From Cavenderia fasciculata (lineage: Eukaryota > Evosea > Eumycetozoa > Acytosteliales > Cavenderiaceae): 64,000 nucleotides of DNA. Position 1 is the first letter of the stretch. Every line of letters starts with the position of its first letter. The stretch spans positions 1,302,001 through 1,366,000 of the forward strand of contig NW_004457695.1 of assembly GCF_000203815.1 (NCBI RefSeq), given 5' to 3'. Both the position numbers and the translations under genes were made by a program. The notes under the pieces were generated by a model that worked only from the letters and a program-made list of their open reading frames with translations, had not been told where the DNA came from and ran no database searches. Positions 36,098 to 49,365 of the stretch are shown here, in pieces.

Positions 36098-39000
36098 GTG
36101 AAGTAGCGGAGTACACTCCACCCCCTTTTTTTCAAACCAAATTAAATTATATTTCTATTTTTTTTACTCCACATCAAAGTACACTCTTCATTAATCATTG
36201 TGATATGTTTTATTTATTTATTTATTTATTTCTTTATCAAAGAAAAGTACTATGAAAATACCAGATGAGTACAGATGATCAATGTATGTTAACAGATATG
36301 TGATACAAGTGTTCTCTGACTTATTTTGCTCTTAGACCCTAGTGATGACGATTATGAAGGTGATAGCGATTATGAAGTGGAAGAGATGAAGCAATTCTTC
36401 GGCAATATTCAAGAAACATATGAAGATAATGGTGGTTTTCAAGAAGAGGATGATGAAGAAGATGATGAAGAGGAGGAAGAAGAGGAGGAAGAGGAGGAGG
36501 AGGAGGAATATGATGGAATAGATGTACAACTGCAACAACAAGAAGGTGATGACGATGATCAACAAGAAGAGAGTAACAAAAAAAGAAAGAAAACATCAAA
36601 GACCCCCAAGACCATTCCTTATAATACTCATGGTATGCATTATGATCTGACTCTTTACAGTTTACACCCATTATATTAATACCTATCCATTCAAAACAAC
36701 AACAATAACTATAACAAGGCATTAAATATGGAGAAGAATTGAAAACACGCGAATGCGATCATGTCCCAATGCGACTAGCGCCTCTTTGCGATTGTTTCAT
36801 TGATAAAGAAAGAAATCCTCCTCCTGGACATAGATTCAGCTTAGAAGAAGTGGCTGCTATTGAAATAAGGGGTCCTTCCTATATCGTCGAATATATGGTC
36901 GATAAATTTCTTAACGATCTTGTTTTTCAAACCAATAAGTATGGTGTAATAAGCAGATATCGGTGGCATGTGGTGCTAACTATAAAATACTAATGTATCT
37001 TCTTTATTTCTATAGGTATATTGAAGATATCAGAGAGAAATTCGTGGAGAAAGAAAGAAAACCTTGGTTTTTAAAAGGACAACCCATTAATATAGTTCAA
37101 ATGAAGGCATACTTTGGCCTATTCCTTCATATGGGTATAGTAAGATCATCTAACGTTCAAGATAGATGGAAACAAACAACTGATAGGCTCTCCACCTCAA
37201 TGCCAGTCTATAAAAGTATTATGCCATTCCAACTCTTTAAAAGAATACATAGGTGTGTTCATTTTGAAGGCTACAGCATGGAAGATGGTGTCCCTACCAA
37301 CTATGACCATTTGGTAGATTATTTCAATGGAAAAATTAAAGAAAAATATATTATGTCGAACTGTCAATCATTTGACGATGATTTGTATGGATGGTCTGGT
37401 CGTGGTGGTCAAAAAAAGAGAATTCCTGGTAAAGCAGATAAAGAAGGGAATGAAATATGGAAGTTGGTGGATCAGGACAATATATTTATCACTTCGAGTC
37501 TGAATACCACTGTAAAGGTCAGTTGAAAGAAGGTCAACAACTAAACCAGCGTATTTTGGATAAAACTATCAGTGGTATAAAAAATCTCACAGTTGATAAA
37601 GGAGAAGTGATTGTAATCGATGCAGGCATATTGGGATCTGTTAGAAATGCCATCAAATTGCATGAATCTCATAAACCTTCATCATATCAGTTAGTAGAAA
37701 GAATTGTATGGATGTTTTTAATCCAATCATCCTTGGTGACTTAATTAAAATCATTAAAGACTCTGAATCCTCTTCCTCCAACACTGATGAAGCTATTCAA
37801 TCCCTACTTCGAAAAAGAAATGGAAAGAAATCTGATATATGTTATTTTAAAGATGGCGAATATATAAAATATGGATCATGTGAAGCTTTTACAGCCATTG
37901 CTTGGAAGGCCAAAGCTAAAAAGGTGGTCTATTTTCTCACAAATATTCCTTATCCTTTAGTGCCATTCAAAAAGAATGTAAAAGAAAAAAAAATGTAAGT
38001 AAAACCATCTATTACCCATCGTTTATTACTACCCATCACCACAGTTACTAACTTAATAATATTATTAGTATAAATGGCGTAAAATCGTGTATCACTGTTG
38101 AAAGAGATGTCCCACGTGTAGCTGAATGTTACAACTATTGTCATAACTTTGTGGATGCTACTAAAATGGTGATAAACAGATCTAGGAACATCCAAAAGCA
38201 GAGGTCATTTTTCCGGGTGATGCTTCATGATATTTTTTACATTGCCTTGTATGATTCCTATATTCTATACAAGCAAGTTGTGAAAGATACGCCTCTCAAC
38301 TTTCAAAAATTTCTTTTAGGCGCCATCAATACATATTTTTTGCCACCACTAGATACTATTGACATCCGTACACCGAATGTATCAGCTCCTTACACATTTA
38401 ATACCGTCGATCTAACTCCACTGATAAAATACTACCCAACACATCCCCAAGGAGCAAAGAGACCAAACTGTTATGATTGTAAAAATGGCATAAAGGAAAA
38501 GCGAGTGGAACTAGTTTGTCCCTGCCATGGCAATCCTTTCCATCCAGATTGCTCCGAAATCTTTCATAACTCCCATCTTACCTTTAGGTCGTATCCAATT
38601 ACACAAGAAAAGAGGACACAAGTACCACTTAGTATTATACAGCAATCCAATGTTTCCCAATCTAAAAATAGCCAATCACAGTAGAAGCACCTACTCGTTA
38701 ATGGTCACCACAACCATGCTGCCAATACGATTTATATACTCATCACCATGTCCCCTATTGTATCGTACGACCCTTCTTAGATTTGACCAATCGTCGATGA
38801 CATTTGGCCTTCCTGCCATCTCTCTTACTTACTGTTGTCTATGTGCCACACTCCCTCAATATGGCTGTCCAGACAAAACTATCCACTTGGACATCTTGCA
38901 TCGAGAAAAATGAATAATCTTGTGCCACCCTGTAAAGAACACATGCCCCTACCATATTCTTCAATTGCCTCGTTATTCCACAACAATACCCTCAACATAG

Positions 39001-39328
39001 CCTCAACGATATCCATGACATACCTCAATACATCACCTCTTTTCCAGGACATCCATCTTCTAGACGATTCAATCTCCTTTTACCAATTTTTGGATACTCA
39101 CCCTTCCCATACCAAGCTATTGACCCAAAAAAAAATTAATCGATCCGAGGTTCACTTGCGCCTTGTGCCTCACCCACACTCCCCCCACCTACCCCACAGA
39201 TACAAAAAAAACAAATAAAATTTTATTTTATGTAGTTCCTGAATTCAAAAACCACAACCACCTGGGGGTGGAGTCAACTCCGACTATTCACTTTTACAGG
39301 CTTGAAACCTTCACACTATAAGGGTTAA
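36098..39328 (+). mobile_element. piggyBac-type DNA transposon, degenerate
   Basis: The right end is CACACTATAAGGG followed by TTAA at 39325-39328, the piggyBac target motif, so the inverted end begins TTAACCCTTATAGTG. A subterminal inverted repeat links 36098-36125 (GTGAAGTAGCGGAGTACACT, then CCACCCCC) with 39263-39291 in opposite orientation, with few mismatches. The exact left tip is unclear; TTAA occurs at 36049-36052. The element encloses a transposase gene with two frameshifts. It lies 93 bp upstream of the AP-4 beta start codon, so it may have altered that promoter. Confidence 0.75.
36265..38684 (+). pseudogene. piggyBac family transposase, frameshifted
   Basis: Exons 36265-36283, 36336-36632, 36719-36938, 37016-about 37990 and 38071-38684 can be followed by GT-AG junctions that keep frame (for example NTHG-IKYGEEL and QTNK-YIEDIREKF). 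After an acidic, Glu-rich N-terminus, the DDE transposase core is visible: MKAYFGLFLHMGIVR, MPFQLFKRIHRCVHFEG, GNEIWKLVDQD, and later ATKMVINRSRNIQKQRSFF with IALYDSYILYKQ. A Cys/His-rich domain ends it (CYDCKNG, CPCHGNPFHPDC). Reading frame is lost near 37480 and again near 37700, each consistent with a one-base deletion. Introns retained inside a transposase are notable. Sequencing error at two sites is the alternative to a pseudogene. Confidence 0.8.
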
Positions 39329-39527
39329 AAAATAAAAAAAGGTTGAACAAAGCTACTCATTCATTTGATGAATCATTCATTTATTCATTTATTCTCTTTT
39401 CTTCTATTATTTGTAGATATTATCTATCTATCTTTAAAGATTATTTTATAATCATAATAATAATGCTATGATCCCCAATTTGTATTAATCTCTCTCTTGA
39501 TACATCTTTTTGTTTCTTTTCTAAAAA

Positions 39528-39653
39528 TAGATTTGTATCAGATTAGGTGGTGAGACAAGAGATTCTATTGTGCTGACTATAGTTCAGCCAGCACCCTTTT
39601 CGCAAGAGTCTCTAGCTCCATCATCTTTGCCGTCATCATTGTTCTCCATTTCT
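39528..39653 (+). pseudogene. Relic of the adjacent Cys-rich gene: exon 3 start fused to the C-terminus
   Basis: After an AATAG acceptor, ICIRLGGE matches the start of exon 3 of the downstream gene (ICIKLGAV). It passes directly into a sequence encoding YCADYSSASTLFARVSS and a hydrophobic tail ending in HF-stop, which matches that gene's last 30 residues (FCADYSSASTLFARVS). Everything between is deleted. This is a tandem paralogue reduced to about 126 bp. Confidence 0.75.
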
Positions 39654-39907
39654 AAAAAAAAAAAAAAAGGTATAATTTAAAATACACAAATAAATTAAAC
39701 CTAAAAAAATCAACAGACGAGCACCTAGAGAAGGCTTACCCAATTTAGTGATACTACAGTGATCATTACCAAAATCGGAGTATCAACCGTTTTTTTTTTT
39801 GAATTTATTTTTAGTGGCCTTGCTGTTTTGTTGTTGCCTCGCGACATGGTGCCGTGTCAAATCCAGACCTTGTTTATTTTACAAATTTATTTATTTATAT
39901 TTCGAAA

Positions 39908-40792
39908 ATGATTAAAAAGATAATTGTTATTTGTATTTTAGCTAGTTTATCGATCGCTGGCTCTCGTGCTCAACAATGTGAAGGAATCGGTTATTATTAT
40001 TCATGCGCTGAAGAAAGTCAACTCTGTTACCAAAATGCTAGCATCCGATGTGGATACGGGTATGTTTGAGAATTTGACACTACTAACTAGATTGTATTGT
40101 AAATTTAACGACTCGATCTAAATAAAATATTTTTAGATACGCATGTCTTCCAAACCCATTCACCAACAATCTATTCGCCTCCTTGACAGCCGAATTAGAT
40201 GGTGGATCTTCATTTGAACCAGTCCCTGTCACTGTAACTATCAACGACCATGTGCATTGTTTCGATCAACTTGTTTATTGATTCTCCCTCTCTCTCTCAA
40301 ATAGATTTGCATTAAATTAGGTGCTGTTGGAGACTCATGTATCTATGATAGCCAATGTATGGATGGTCTTGATTGTTATAACTCTTTCAACAATGGAACC
40401 TGTCAATACCCCAGATTTGCTCAATTGGGTGAAGATTGGTAAGAACAACAACAAGAAGAAGAAGAAGAAGACAATGCAATACCTCCTCTAAAAAGTACTA
40501 ACATTGATATTTACTATTTATTTATTTATTTATTATTACTTTCTCTATTACAGCAGAAACGATAAAGAATGTTACTTTTATTTAAAGTGTGACCCATTCG
40601 AAAAGCAATGTGTTGCTGATCTTACAGAGTAAATATATCTCTCTCTCTCTCTCTCTCCACTTCAACATTTTATTAACCAACTATTTCCATAGAATCCAAT
40701 GTGAAACCAATCTCCAATGCTCATATGGATACCAATGTAACAAAACCTCTAACCTTTGGTAAGTTTACTTTTGTACAATTTGGATTGAAAGT

Positions 40793-40851
<59 letters not shown>

Positions 40852-41645
40852 TCCAGTGGTCCAAGAGCATCATTGGGACAATTATGTGAGGACACTGAAG
40901 ATGGATTCTCCTATATGTATTGTCAAGAAGACCTTGTTTGTAATAGAGACAGTGAAGGTAATCATACTTGTGTCACTCCATTCTCTATCGCCGCTGGAAA
41001 GGGTTGTGATAGTGGTGCCGAAAACCTAGCTGGGTAAGTAAATTAAATGACCAACCCCCTCAATTGCATGAGTGTAGCTATATCATCATATTAATTTGTT
41101 TTCCACTCCAATCTCTTAGAAACAATGGTTACTATATCTCACCATGTGAAGCTGGAGCTCATTGTTATATGGATGTATGTACCAAGCCCAACATCACTGC
41201 AGCATCAGTCAACTGTTCCACTGATAGCCACGTATGCTCATTTGTTGAATATTGTGCATGCAACAATGGAACTCTAATGGAAGGTGCCACTGGACAATGT
41301 ACCTCATATTATATCAGCAACACCGAGACTATCAACAAGTGTGTTGAATACACCAACGAGCTTTTGAGCTGTCTCAAGGACAATAAGTGCTCAGGCTATA
41401 CTCTCGATCCAGAAGTCGAAGGTACCTACTTTGTTGCAAACTCTTGTGGTTACAGACACTGTCGCAGTGAAATTTGCAACATCCAAGCTGAATGTACTGC
41501 TCAACCTCCAAGCCCACCTCCAACCTGTGGTGATACAAATTTGGACGAACTGCACTTTTGTGCCGACTATAGTTCTGCCAGCACTCTTTTCGCAAGAGTT
41601 TCTTGCTCCATCCTCTTTGCCATCATCATTGCTCTCCTTTTCTAA
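39908..41645 (+). CDS. Cysteine-rich secreted protein, probably GPI-anchored
   Basis: Seven exons, 39908-40059, 40137-40251, 40305-40438, 40554-40628, 40693-40758, 40857-41033 and 41120-41645, give 414 residues. The start at 39908 gives a clean signal peptide (IIVICILASLSIAGSRA, mature end QQCEG). The mature protein has regularly spaced Cys (DSCIYDSQCMDGLDCY, DCRNDKECYFYLKCD, QCETNLQCSYGYQC), typical of EGF- or EB-like repeats with roughly one repeat per small exon. The C-terminus is a Ser-rich site followed by a hydrophobic tail (SCSILFAIIIALLF), a GPI-attachment signal. The donor of intron 2 (GTGCAT) is unusual. Intron 5 consists largely of a TTTA microsatellite. The function is unknown; a surface or adhesion role is plausible. 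Confidence 0.78.
40791..40852. repeat. TTTA microsatellite inside an intron
   Basis: About fifteen uninterrupted TTTA units fill most of intron 5 of the Cys-rich gene and stop four bases before the TCCAG acceptor, acting as its pyrimidine-rich tract. Length variation here could affect splicing. Confidence 0.85.
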
Positions 41646-41702
41646 CTAAATCATAATAATGTATTATTTATTGATTCATGAAATTTTTCAAATTTTTTAA
41701 AA

Positions 41703-42019
41703 TTAAAAATAGTGGATCCCCATCCTTTCTTTGGCTAGCTTATCCTTGTTTAACAACAATAATTCCCTATACATACTATTTTTGAAAGGTTGGGGGTATC
41801 TAATACCATCACGGTTCAATGTGTCTGGCAGCAACAGACTTTTATGAAAGATATTGTATAAAGATGTAAAGACATCATTGTGGTAATCTGCTTGCTGGTA
41901 AATGGGTACAGATGGTAGCCATTTCATCATCATAAACTTTGTTAAATACTTCCATTTTTCAATTCCACACCATCATCTTTCAACGAGAGATCTTATTTCA
42001 GAAATTAAACAATTGGGTT
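41703..42019 (-). pseudogene. Gene relic with internal stop
   Basis: A minus-strand frame runs from a TATAG acceptor at 42020 (PNCLISEIRSLVER), through one TGA at 41975-41973, into CGIEKWKYLTKFMMMKWLPS and a further 70 codons ending KERMGIHYF. Composition and continuity on both sides of the stop suggest a real but broken exon. No upstream exon is found before the Cys-rich gene's neighbour, so the 5' part is missing. The family is not recognised. Confidence 0.4.
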
Positions 42020-42159
42020 CTATAAAAAAAGAAAATTCTTTTAATTTGCAATTTGAATTAATTATGAACAATTAATCTGTAAGTCTTGTGATCCGGTATT
42101 GGTCCATTTTAAAAAACAAACAATTGTTTATCATTTTTTTTATTATTTCTTTCATTTTT

Positions 42160-44222
<2,063 letters not shown>

Positions 44223-44647
44223 ATTTGATCTTTTATCTCTATCTATCTCTGTCAATTGATTGTTGTAGTTGTGTGTTTTAAAAAAAAGTAAAAGTAAAAG
44301 TAAAAAAGGTTGAAGAGGGGAGAGGGGGGAAGGTAGTACTACTGAATCGATTGTATTAATATATTCAGTTTTGCAATGGATGATGATGATATAACACTTT
44401 TTAAATATAAATAAAAAAATATTATTTGTATGAATGCCGAGAGGAGAGCGTGTTGTAAAATAAATAAAAAAATGTTTTAATAATTATGTTGTGTCACAAA
44501 CGAACGAAAGTTGCTCCAACTCTCGTCGAGGATCAGATCAGTTAAAAAAAAAAAAAAAAAAACAAAAATTCACCAAAACACAACTGCTTGTTCTAATATT
44601 ATTATTATTATTATTATTTCTTTTAAATTTAAAGAGTGCTTATTTAT
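44223..44647. other. Intergenic, promoter of the DEAD-box gene
   Basis: 425 bp containing a purine-rich stretch (AAAGTAAAAG repeats, then GAGGGGAGAGGGGGGAAGG near 44315-44333), an A19 run at 44543-44561 and ATT repeats. The small plus-strand open frame through it is low complexity. It holds no supported gene. Confidence 0.5.
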
Positions 44648-45013
44648 TTAGAATACATAACCAAATTGACCACTTTGAGGGAAGAATTCTTGATCAACCT
44701 TGTAGATTTTACGTTTAGTCTTTAACTTGTCACCAAAGACGTCGGTGGTTCCTTGTTTTAGTTTTGGTGCATGTTCTTTGATGTAACGATCGATTTTCTC
44801 TTGACTGTCGGTATGGTATTGGATGACATATTGACTATGATCAGCTGGCAAACCTTCAATGTTTTGAGTGACCTTGTTAAAAGTAGCCTTTATAAAGAGT
44901 CCTTGTTCAAGATTAAGTATTTGTTGAATATGTTTTGGAATCCATTCATCCCATTTACCAACTACTTCACTTGGTACTAAACATTCTACTTCATAAATAT
45001 AAATATTTGGCAT
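44648..45013 (-). CDS. DUF4286-like small protein
   Basis: A single exon of 121 residues. The pattern IYEVECLVPSEVVGKWDEWI, then HIQQILNL and QGLFIKATF, and later YVIQYHTDSQEKIDRYI matches the small ferredoxin-fold DUF4286 family, found mostly in bacteria. Its biochemical role is not known. The family is uncommon in eukaryotes, so an old bacterial acquisition is possible. The gene is divergent from the membrane-protein gene at 45172, with 158 bp between them. Confidence 0.65.
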   Translation of the reverse strand: MPNIYIYEVECLVPSEVVGKWDEWIPKHIQQILNLEQGLFIKATFNKVTQNIEGLPADHSQYVIQYHTDSQEKIDRYIKEHAPKLKQGTTDVFGDKLKTKRKIYKVDQEFFPQSGQFGYVF

Positions 45014-45171
45014 GACTATAATTATAATTATTTCTTTCTTTCTATCTCTTTTTTATAAATTAAAAAATGAAATTGAAGAGACAAGTGTGTTGTTCAAAGG
45101 TCCACAATCAAGCTAATTTGGTTTTCGAAAATATAGTATCTTTTTATTTTAAAACGCGCAAAAAGAGAAAG

Positions 45172-45975
45172 ATGAATAGATTACTAGTAGCAATAGTAAC
45201 ATTGTTATTAATAGTAACTACTACTACTACTACTATAGTTTCATCAACATCATGTGATTCTATACATCTACCTAGAGATATAAAACTACATCATTTATAT
45301 CCAGACAAGGAATTATATGATCAGATTATATTACCACAATCAAGAGATGCACCCAAAGGTGATGCGATAGGTCATATAATAGATTCATCAAAATCACTCT
45401 TTTATCAATTACATAATCTACAATCAAATACTTTATACGCTATTAGAATTTCTCATACTGCTTCTGTAAGAAACAAACTATATAAATATAGATAGATATG
45501 ATTGATAGACTACAAACTCATACCTTTTTTTTCTCTTTTTTAGAGCCCAGCAGATTATAAAATTAGATTCTATAATCCAACAAATAATAATAATAATAAT
45601 CAAAATCAAAACAAAAATTATGATGAATTATTAAAAAAGAAACCAACATTTCAAAGAGATATATTAAATACAGAAATTATTAAATTTAAAACAGATTCAA
45701 ATGGTGTACCATTTGATATAAATGGATGGAATGATGGTCAATGTATGATTCTAACAATTGAATCTTTTAATACTGGAATTACACCAATTAATAATAGAGA
45801 TGATAAAGATATTAGATTGGTATCATTTAATTTAATAATGGATACTGAATTGTTTGGTGTACCTCCAGAAATACCAAAAATGGTATTCATCATTTTAATT
45901 TCAGTCCTCGTATTTTTCTTTGTATTTATAAAGAAATTATTTCCAAAAGTTAAAGGTTTACAATTATTAGTTTAA
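45172..45975 (+). CDS. Type I membrane protein, unknown family
   Basis: Two exons, 45172-45465 and 45544-45975, give 241 residues. The ATG at 45172 starts a clear signal peptide (LLVAIVTLLLIVTTTTTT). An upstream in-frame ATG at 45067 would bury it behind 35 basic residues. The luminal part has beta-sandwich character (FYQLHNLQSNTLYAIRISH, IRFYNPTN) with an Asn-rich insert. One membrane span near the C-terminus (MVFIILISVLVFFFVFI) is followed by a short Lys-rich tail (KKLFPKVK) that could be an ER-retrieval signal. I do not recognise the family; an ER-resident role is a guess from topology. Confidence 0.7.
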
Positions 45976-46008
45976 AAACTAGAAAATAAAAGAAATTATT
46001 TCTCTAAT

Positions 46009-47913
46009 TTATTTTGTCTTTTTCATATCAATTAATTCAATTGTATCATTTGAATCGAATGAAAAAGAGGTATGACCAAATGATTTAAAGAATTGAGCAT
46101 GTTCTTTGTTTGTATAACCTTGATTGATAAAAGCAGCCATACGTGATAATGCAAGACATTGTCTTACAAGAATTTGATAGTCTAGTGCTCCAGCAATCAT
46201 TAACAATGTCATAAACATACCAGCATGGGCAAATACTAAAGGTCCCTCGCACTCTATAGTATGATGAATGCGATCTTTTGAAACCCTATCCTTTTTCATA
46301 CACAGCTTTGCAGTAAATCCATTCATTTCAATCAACTTTAGGTAAGCAACCAATGCCTTTTCATAACTTGTTTCTTGATATGATACTGCAAGTCCTGTAA
46401 ATGGATGTTGTAATTCTAATTGATATGGTCTTTCTGGATCATTATATGTATTTTTTAATTGTTTCATCATCTAAAAATAAAAATAATTAATAATTAATAA
46501 TTAATATTATTTAAAGATTTAATATCTCTTTTTTTTTTTTCTATTTTTTTTTACCAATTCTAATTTAGGACCAAAAATTCCTGGTGTAGCATTATCATGA
46601 TATAATTTTGGACGAATATTTTGAAAATAATCTTCACATATTAATTTACGTAGATGACAATTGGCTGCAGATTCTTGACTATCCAATCGACAAAGTTTAC
46701 ATTCACATAGACCAATATGATCTTTTCTTTCGGAATAGGAGAGATTTGATACTGATTTTCTTGAAATGAAAATTTCTTCTCCTGCTTTGAGACTTTGTGC
46801 CGCCACGACAAAGATATAATCACCAATATTAAAATAACCTGCATTTTGAATGCAGGCATGATTGACTAGTGTAAGCATGGGCCAGAGTCCCCAAGCACCA
46901 ACAATTGAAATAAAATTACCACCAAAAAGAGCAAGTTGTGATATTTCAACATTTAAAAATTTTCTATCATTTTGATTGTAATTGATATCCATTTTCTCTG
47001 TCTCTTGATTGTTGATAAATTTAAAATCTTCTAGTTGTAAATTTGGATCGGCTTGAACTCGTTCTACCAAATTATTCGTACCCTCTTCAAATTGCATAAT
47101 TTGTGGTGCAAATGCCAATATTGCTCTACATTGACGATGTTGATGTTGATTTAGACTCGGCATGGCCTTTGTACATTCTCTCAACATGTTTAATGAATCT
47201 TGTTGGTCGAAAATCAATTTCTGACTACTTAGACCTTTGACATATTTGACCGCCTTGTTTACAAATAGAATGGTTCCGCCCTGTACATCTCTAGTACATT
47301 CCAAACCAATTCTATCTGTATTGATAAATGGTGCTGTTTTGGTTCTGGTCTTTTTAATTCTTACTGGACCAATATACTCGCTAATATCAGTCTCTTCAGT
47401 TGCCTTTAGATGTTCTTTGAGTTCTTTGAATTTGAATATACCATTGTCTCGTTCCTCTAATCTTGCCAAACAATCTCGTACATTTAATTTCAACTCTTTA
47501 TGTTCACTTTTTGGTTGTGTCTCTAATAGTCGATTATTACATTCCAATGCCTTTTCATACATTCCAACTGCATAATATCCTTTTGCCAATCTTGTCAATA
47601 ATCTTGCAATATTATTATCTTCCAACGTACCAGATGCCAACAGTGGTTCACCCAATGCAAATGCTTCATGGTATCGATAGAGTGATAGTAATGCCGACAA
47701 CTTGTTGAGTAAAAGAGTTTCATGTTGTGCGTCAATCTCTAATCCCTTGTCATAACATTCCAATGCCAATTCAAACTTTTTGTTTGTATAATTTGTATTT
47801 CCTTTTAATCTCCATTCATCAATTGGTAAAGTAGTTGTTGTTGTTGTTGGTTAAGGTTTTGGTTTACTTGTATTTGTTGTTGGTTTGGGTTGGTTTGTTG
47901 ATTTTTTTGCCAT
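46009..47913 (-). CDS. TPR and SET domain protein with an in-frame stop near its N-terminus
   Basis: Exons 46555-47913 and 46009-46470, joined at GTAAAA and TTTAG. The natural N-terminus MAKKSTNQPKPTTNTSK at 47913 is followed, in the same frame, by TAA at 47853-47851 and then by IDEWRLKGNTNYTNKKFE, a classic TPR start. No other in-frame ATG lies between. Downstream the frame is intact: TPRs near 35-140, then a SET domain with NHACIQNAGY near 348, GEEIFIS and a post-SET-like CECKLC near 403, and a helical C-terminus. Such proteins methylate lysines. The stop is CCTTAACCA; one base change would make it CAA (Gln). It is therefore either a sequencing error, a recent nonsense allele, or translation starts in an unseen exon. 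Confidence 0.72.
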
Positions 47914-48254
47914 TCTATCCTTTTAAATTTATCTTTATAAAGTACAGTATGCCTCGTGTGCTTATTCATTGTAACGAAAAAATTATTCAATTTTTTTTAA
48001 TTTTTTTTAATTTTTTTTTCGAAACCTGAGCCAACTTTGACAAAAAAACATTTCCTCTAAATCAAATCAACAGCAACAGATAAACTGTAACTACTATATA
48101 ACTATGTGATATCTATATATGAGGATTAGATAATATAATAAGATAATGAATGTTTATTGAATATGTTTGGGTTTAAATACTCGCTGGGAGCAGAGTAGTA
48201 TGACACTATGCTCACATAAACTTTTTTTTTGCCGGCAAAAAAACAACAAAAGAC
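47914..48254. other. Intergenic, promoter side of the TPR/SET gene
   Basis: 341 bp, AT-rich, with T tracts at 47991-48019 and a short GC-containing stretch before the tRNA. The run GCCGGC near 48231 sits directly downstream of the tRNA; on the minus strand the region 48240-48254 contains the T run CTTTTGTTGTTTTTTT, a suitable RNA polymerase III terminator. Confidence 0.5.
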
Positions 48255-48326
48255 TAGCTTTTCATCGTATCGATCGATGCACCTGTGGGTTATGAGCCCA
48301 CCGCTCTACCACTGAGCTAAAAAGCT
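48255..48326 (-). tRNA. Initiator tRNA-Met (CAT)
   Basis: A 72-nt cloverleaf on the minus strand. The acceptor stem AGCTTTT/AAAAGCT gives the A1-T72 pair of eukaryotic initiators. The D arm is GCTC/GAGC. The anticodon stem GTGGG/CCCAC encloses CTCATAA, with the three G-C pairs typical of initiators. The T arm CATCG/CGATG encloses ATCGATA, with A54 and A60 instead of TTC, the eukaryotic initiator signature. No intron is present. A retrotransposon fragment starts about 45 bp upstream of its 5' end. Confidence 0.93.
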
Positions 48327-48369
48327 TTGCTATATATGGCTTGTGAGACCATGAAAAATCCGGGTATAT

Positions 48370-49365
48370 ATATACCCCCCTCTCTGCTGACGTCGTTGGG
48401 TACCGTCTAGCGTCCCACCTTGAGCGTCTTGACCGTAAGCCAGCAATGGAACCAGACAAAAGAGGAAGAGTACCTCTCAAACAAGTGTACCTCCAAAGGC
48501 TGACCATATCCAACGAAAAGTGGAACGTGTACGACCCGACCCCAGGCCAAAAGATCTTAGCAACCGATGACAGAGTGTATCCAATGAATGCACTAGCTGC
48601 TCTATCTACCATCGTACTACCAAAGGGTCGAGATCTGGTTTGGAAATACGTAACCAAATGTCTCCCGCTCGTCAGGGGTGACCCAGTCGCCTCCACCTGT
48701 GTGACGTGTGGCAAAGATGAATCCTCCAAGCATTTGTTCTTCCAATGCAAGGAGACCACGCTGCCAGTGAAGATACTGAAAGAGGTTACTGCTGCCAACA
48801 ACATTCCACCACCAGTCTGGGACATCACCCTCCTCAACCTCAAACAAACTCCAATGACTATAAACTTGGTCGCTGCAACACTAGAACGAATATGGTTCCG
48901 ACGTAATGATCTACGTCACCAAAGAGATGAACCATTCACTGAACAATACCTGCGAGCTAGATTGATAAGTGATATGCGACATATTATAAAAGTAAACTGG
49001 GACAAGACGTTAGAATTATGTAACCGATGGCACTTGGCTCTAATGAACCAAACCGACGAATCAGTAATACATACGATTACAGAACGAATACAAACTATCA
49101 TCCTTCGATTCTCCTCCAACTACAACCATCCTACTGTCTACAAGATCGCACTACCTAGTCATTTAGAGAGGTACAAGACTCTGCGTACTCTTCATCTATA
49201 ATCGTTCACCCTCAGCTTCATTCCTCTCATCCTCTTCACCACCGCCATCCTCTTCTATTCTCTCTACAACTATCAATAATAATATTAATAATATAATAAT
49301 TCACTAAATAATATGAATAATAATAATTATATCAACCCAGTATTGTAGCCTATAGTGCTAGTGAG

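Noticed and set aside
38835-39218. 127-codon open frame at the 3' end of the piggyBac element
   Set aside because: It overlaps CT-rich non-coding element sequence, has several frames open at once, and lacks a plausible fold.
40791-40852. TTTA array as a possible CRISPR-like or regulatory array
   Set aside because: It is a simple tetranucleotide microsatellite inside an intron, with no spacers. No CRISPR array or bacterial defence gene occurs in the window.
48446-49201. 251-residue protein as an independent gene starting at its first ATG
   Set aside because: The frame stays open upstream of the ATG, the Cys/His finger is LINE-like, and a diverged copy plus A tail is present elsewhere, so it is a retroelement fragment.
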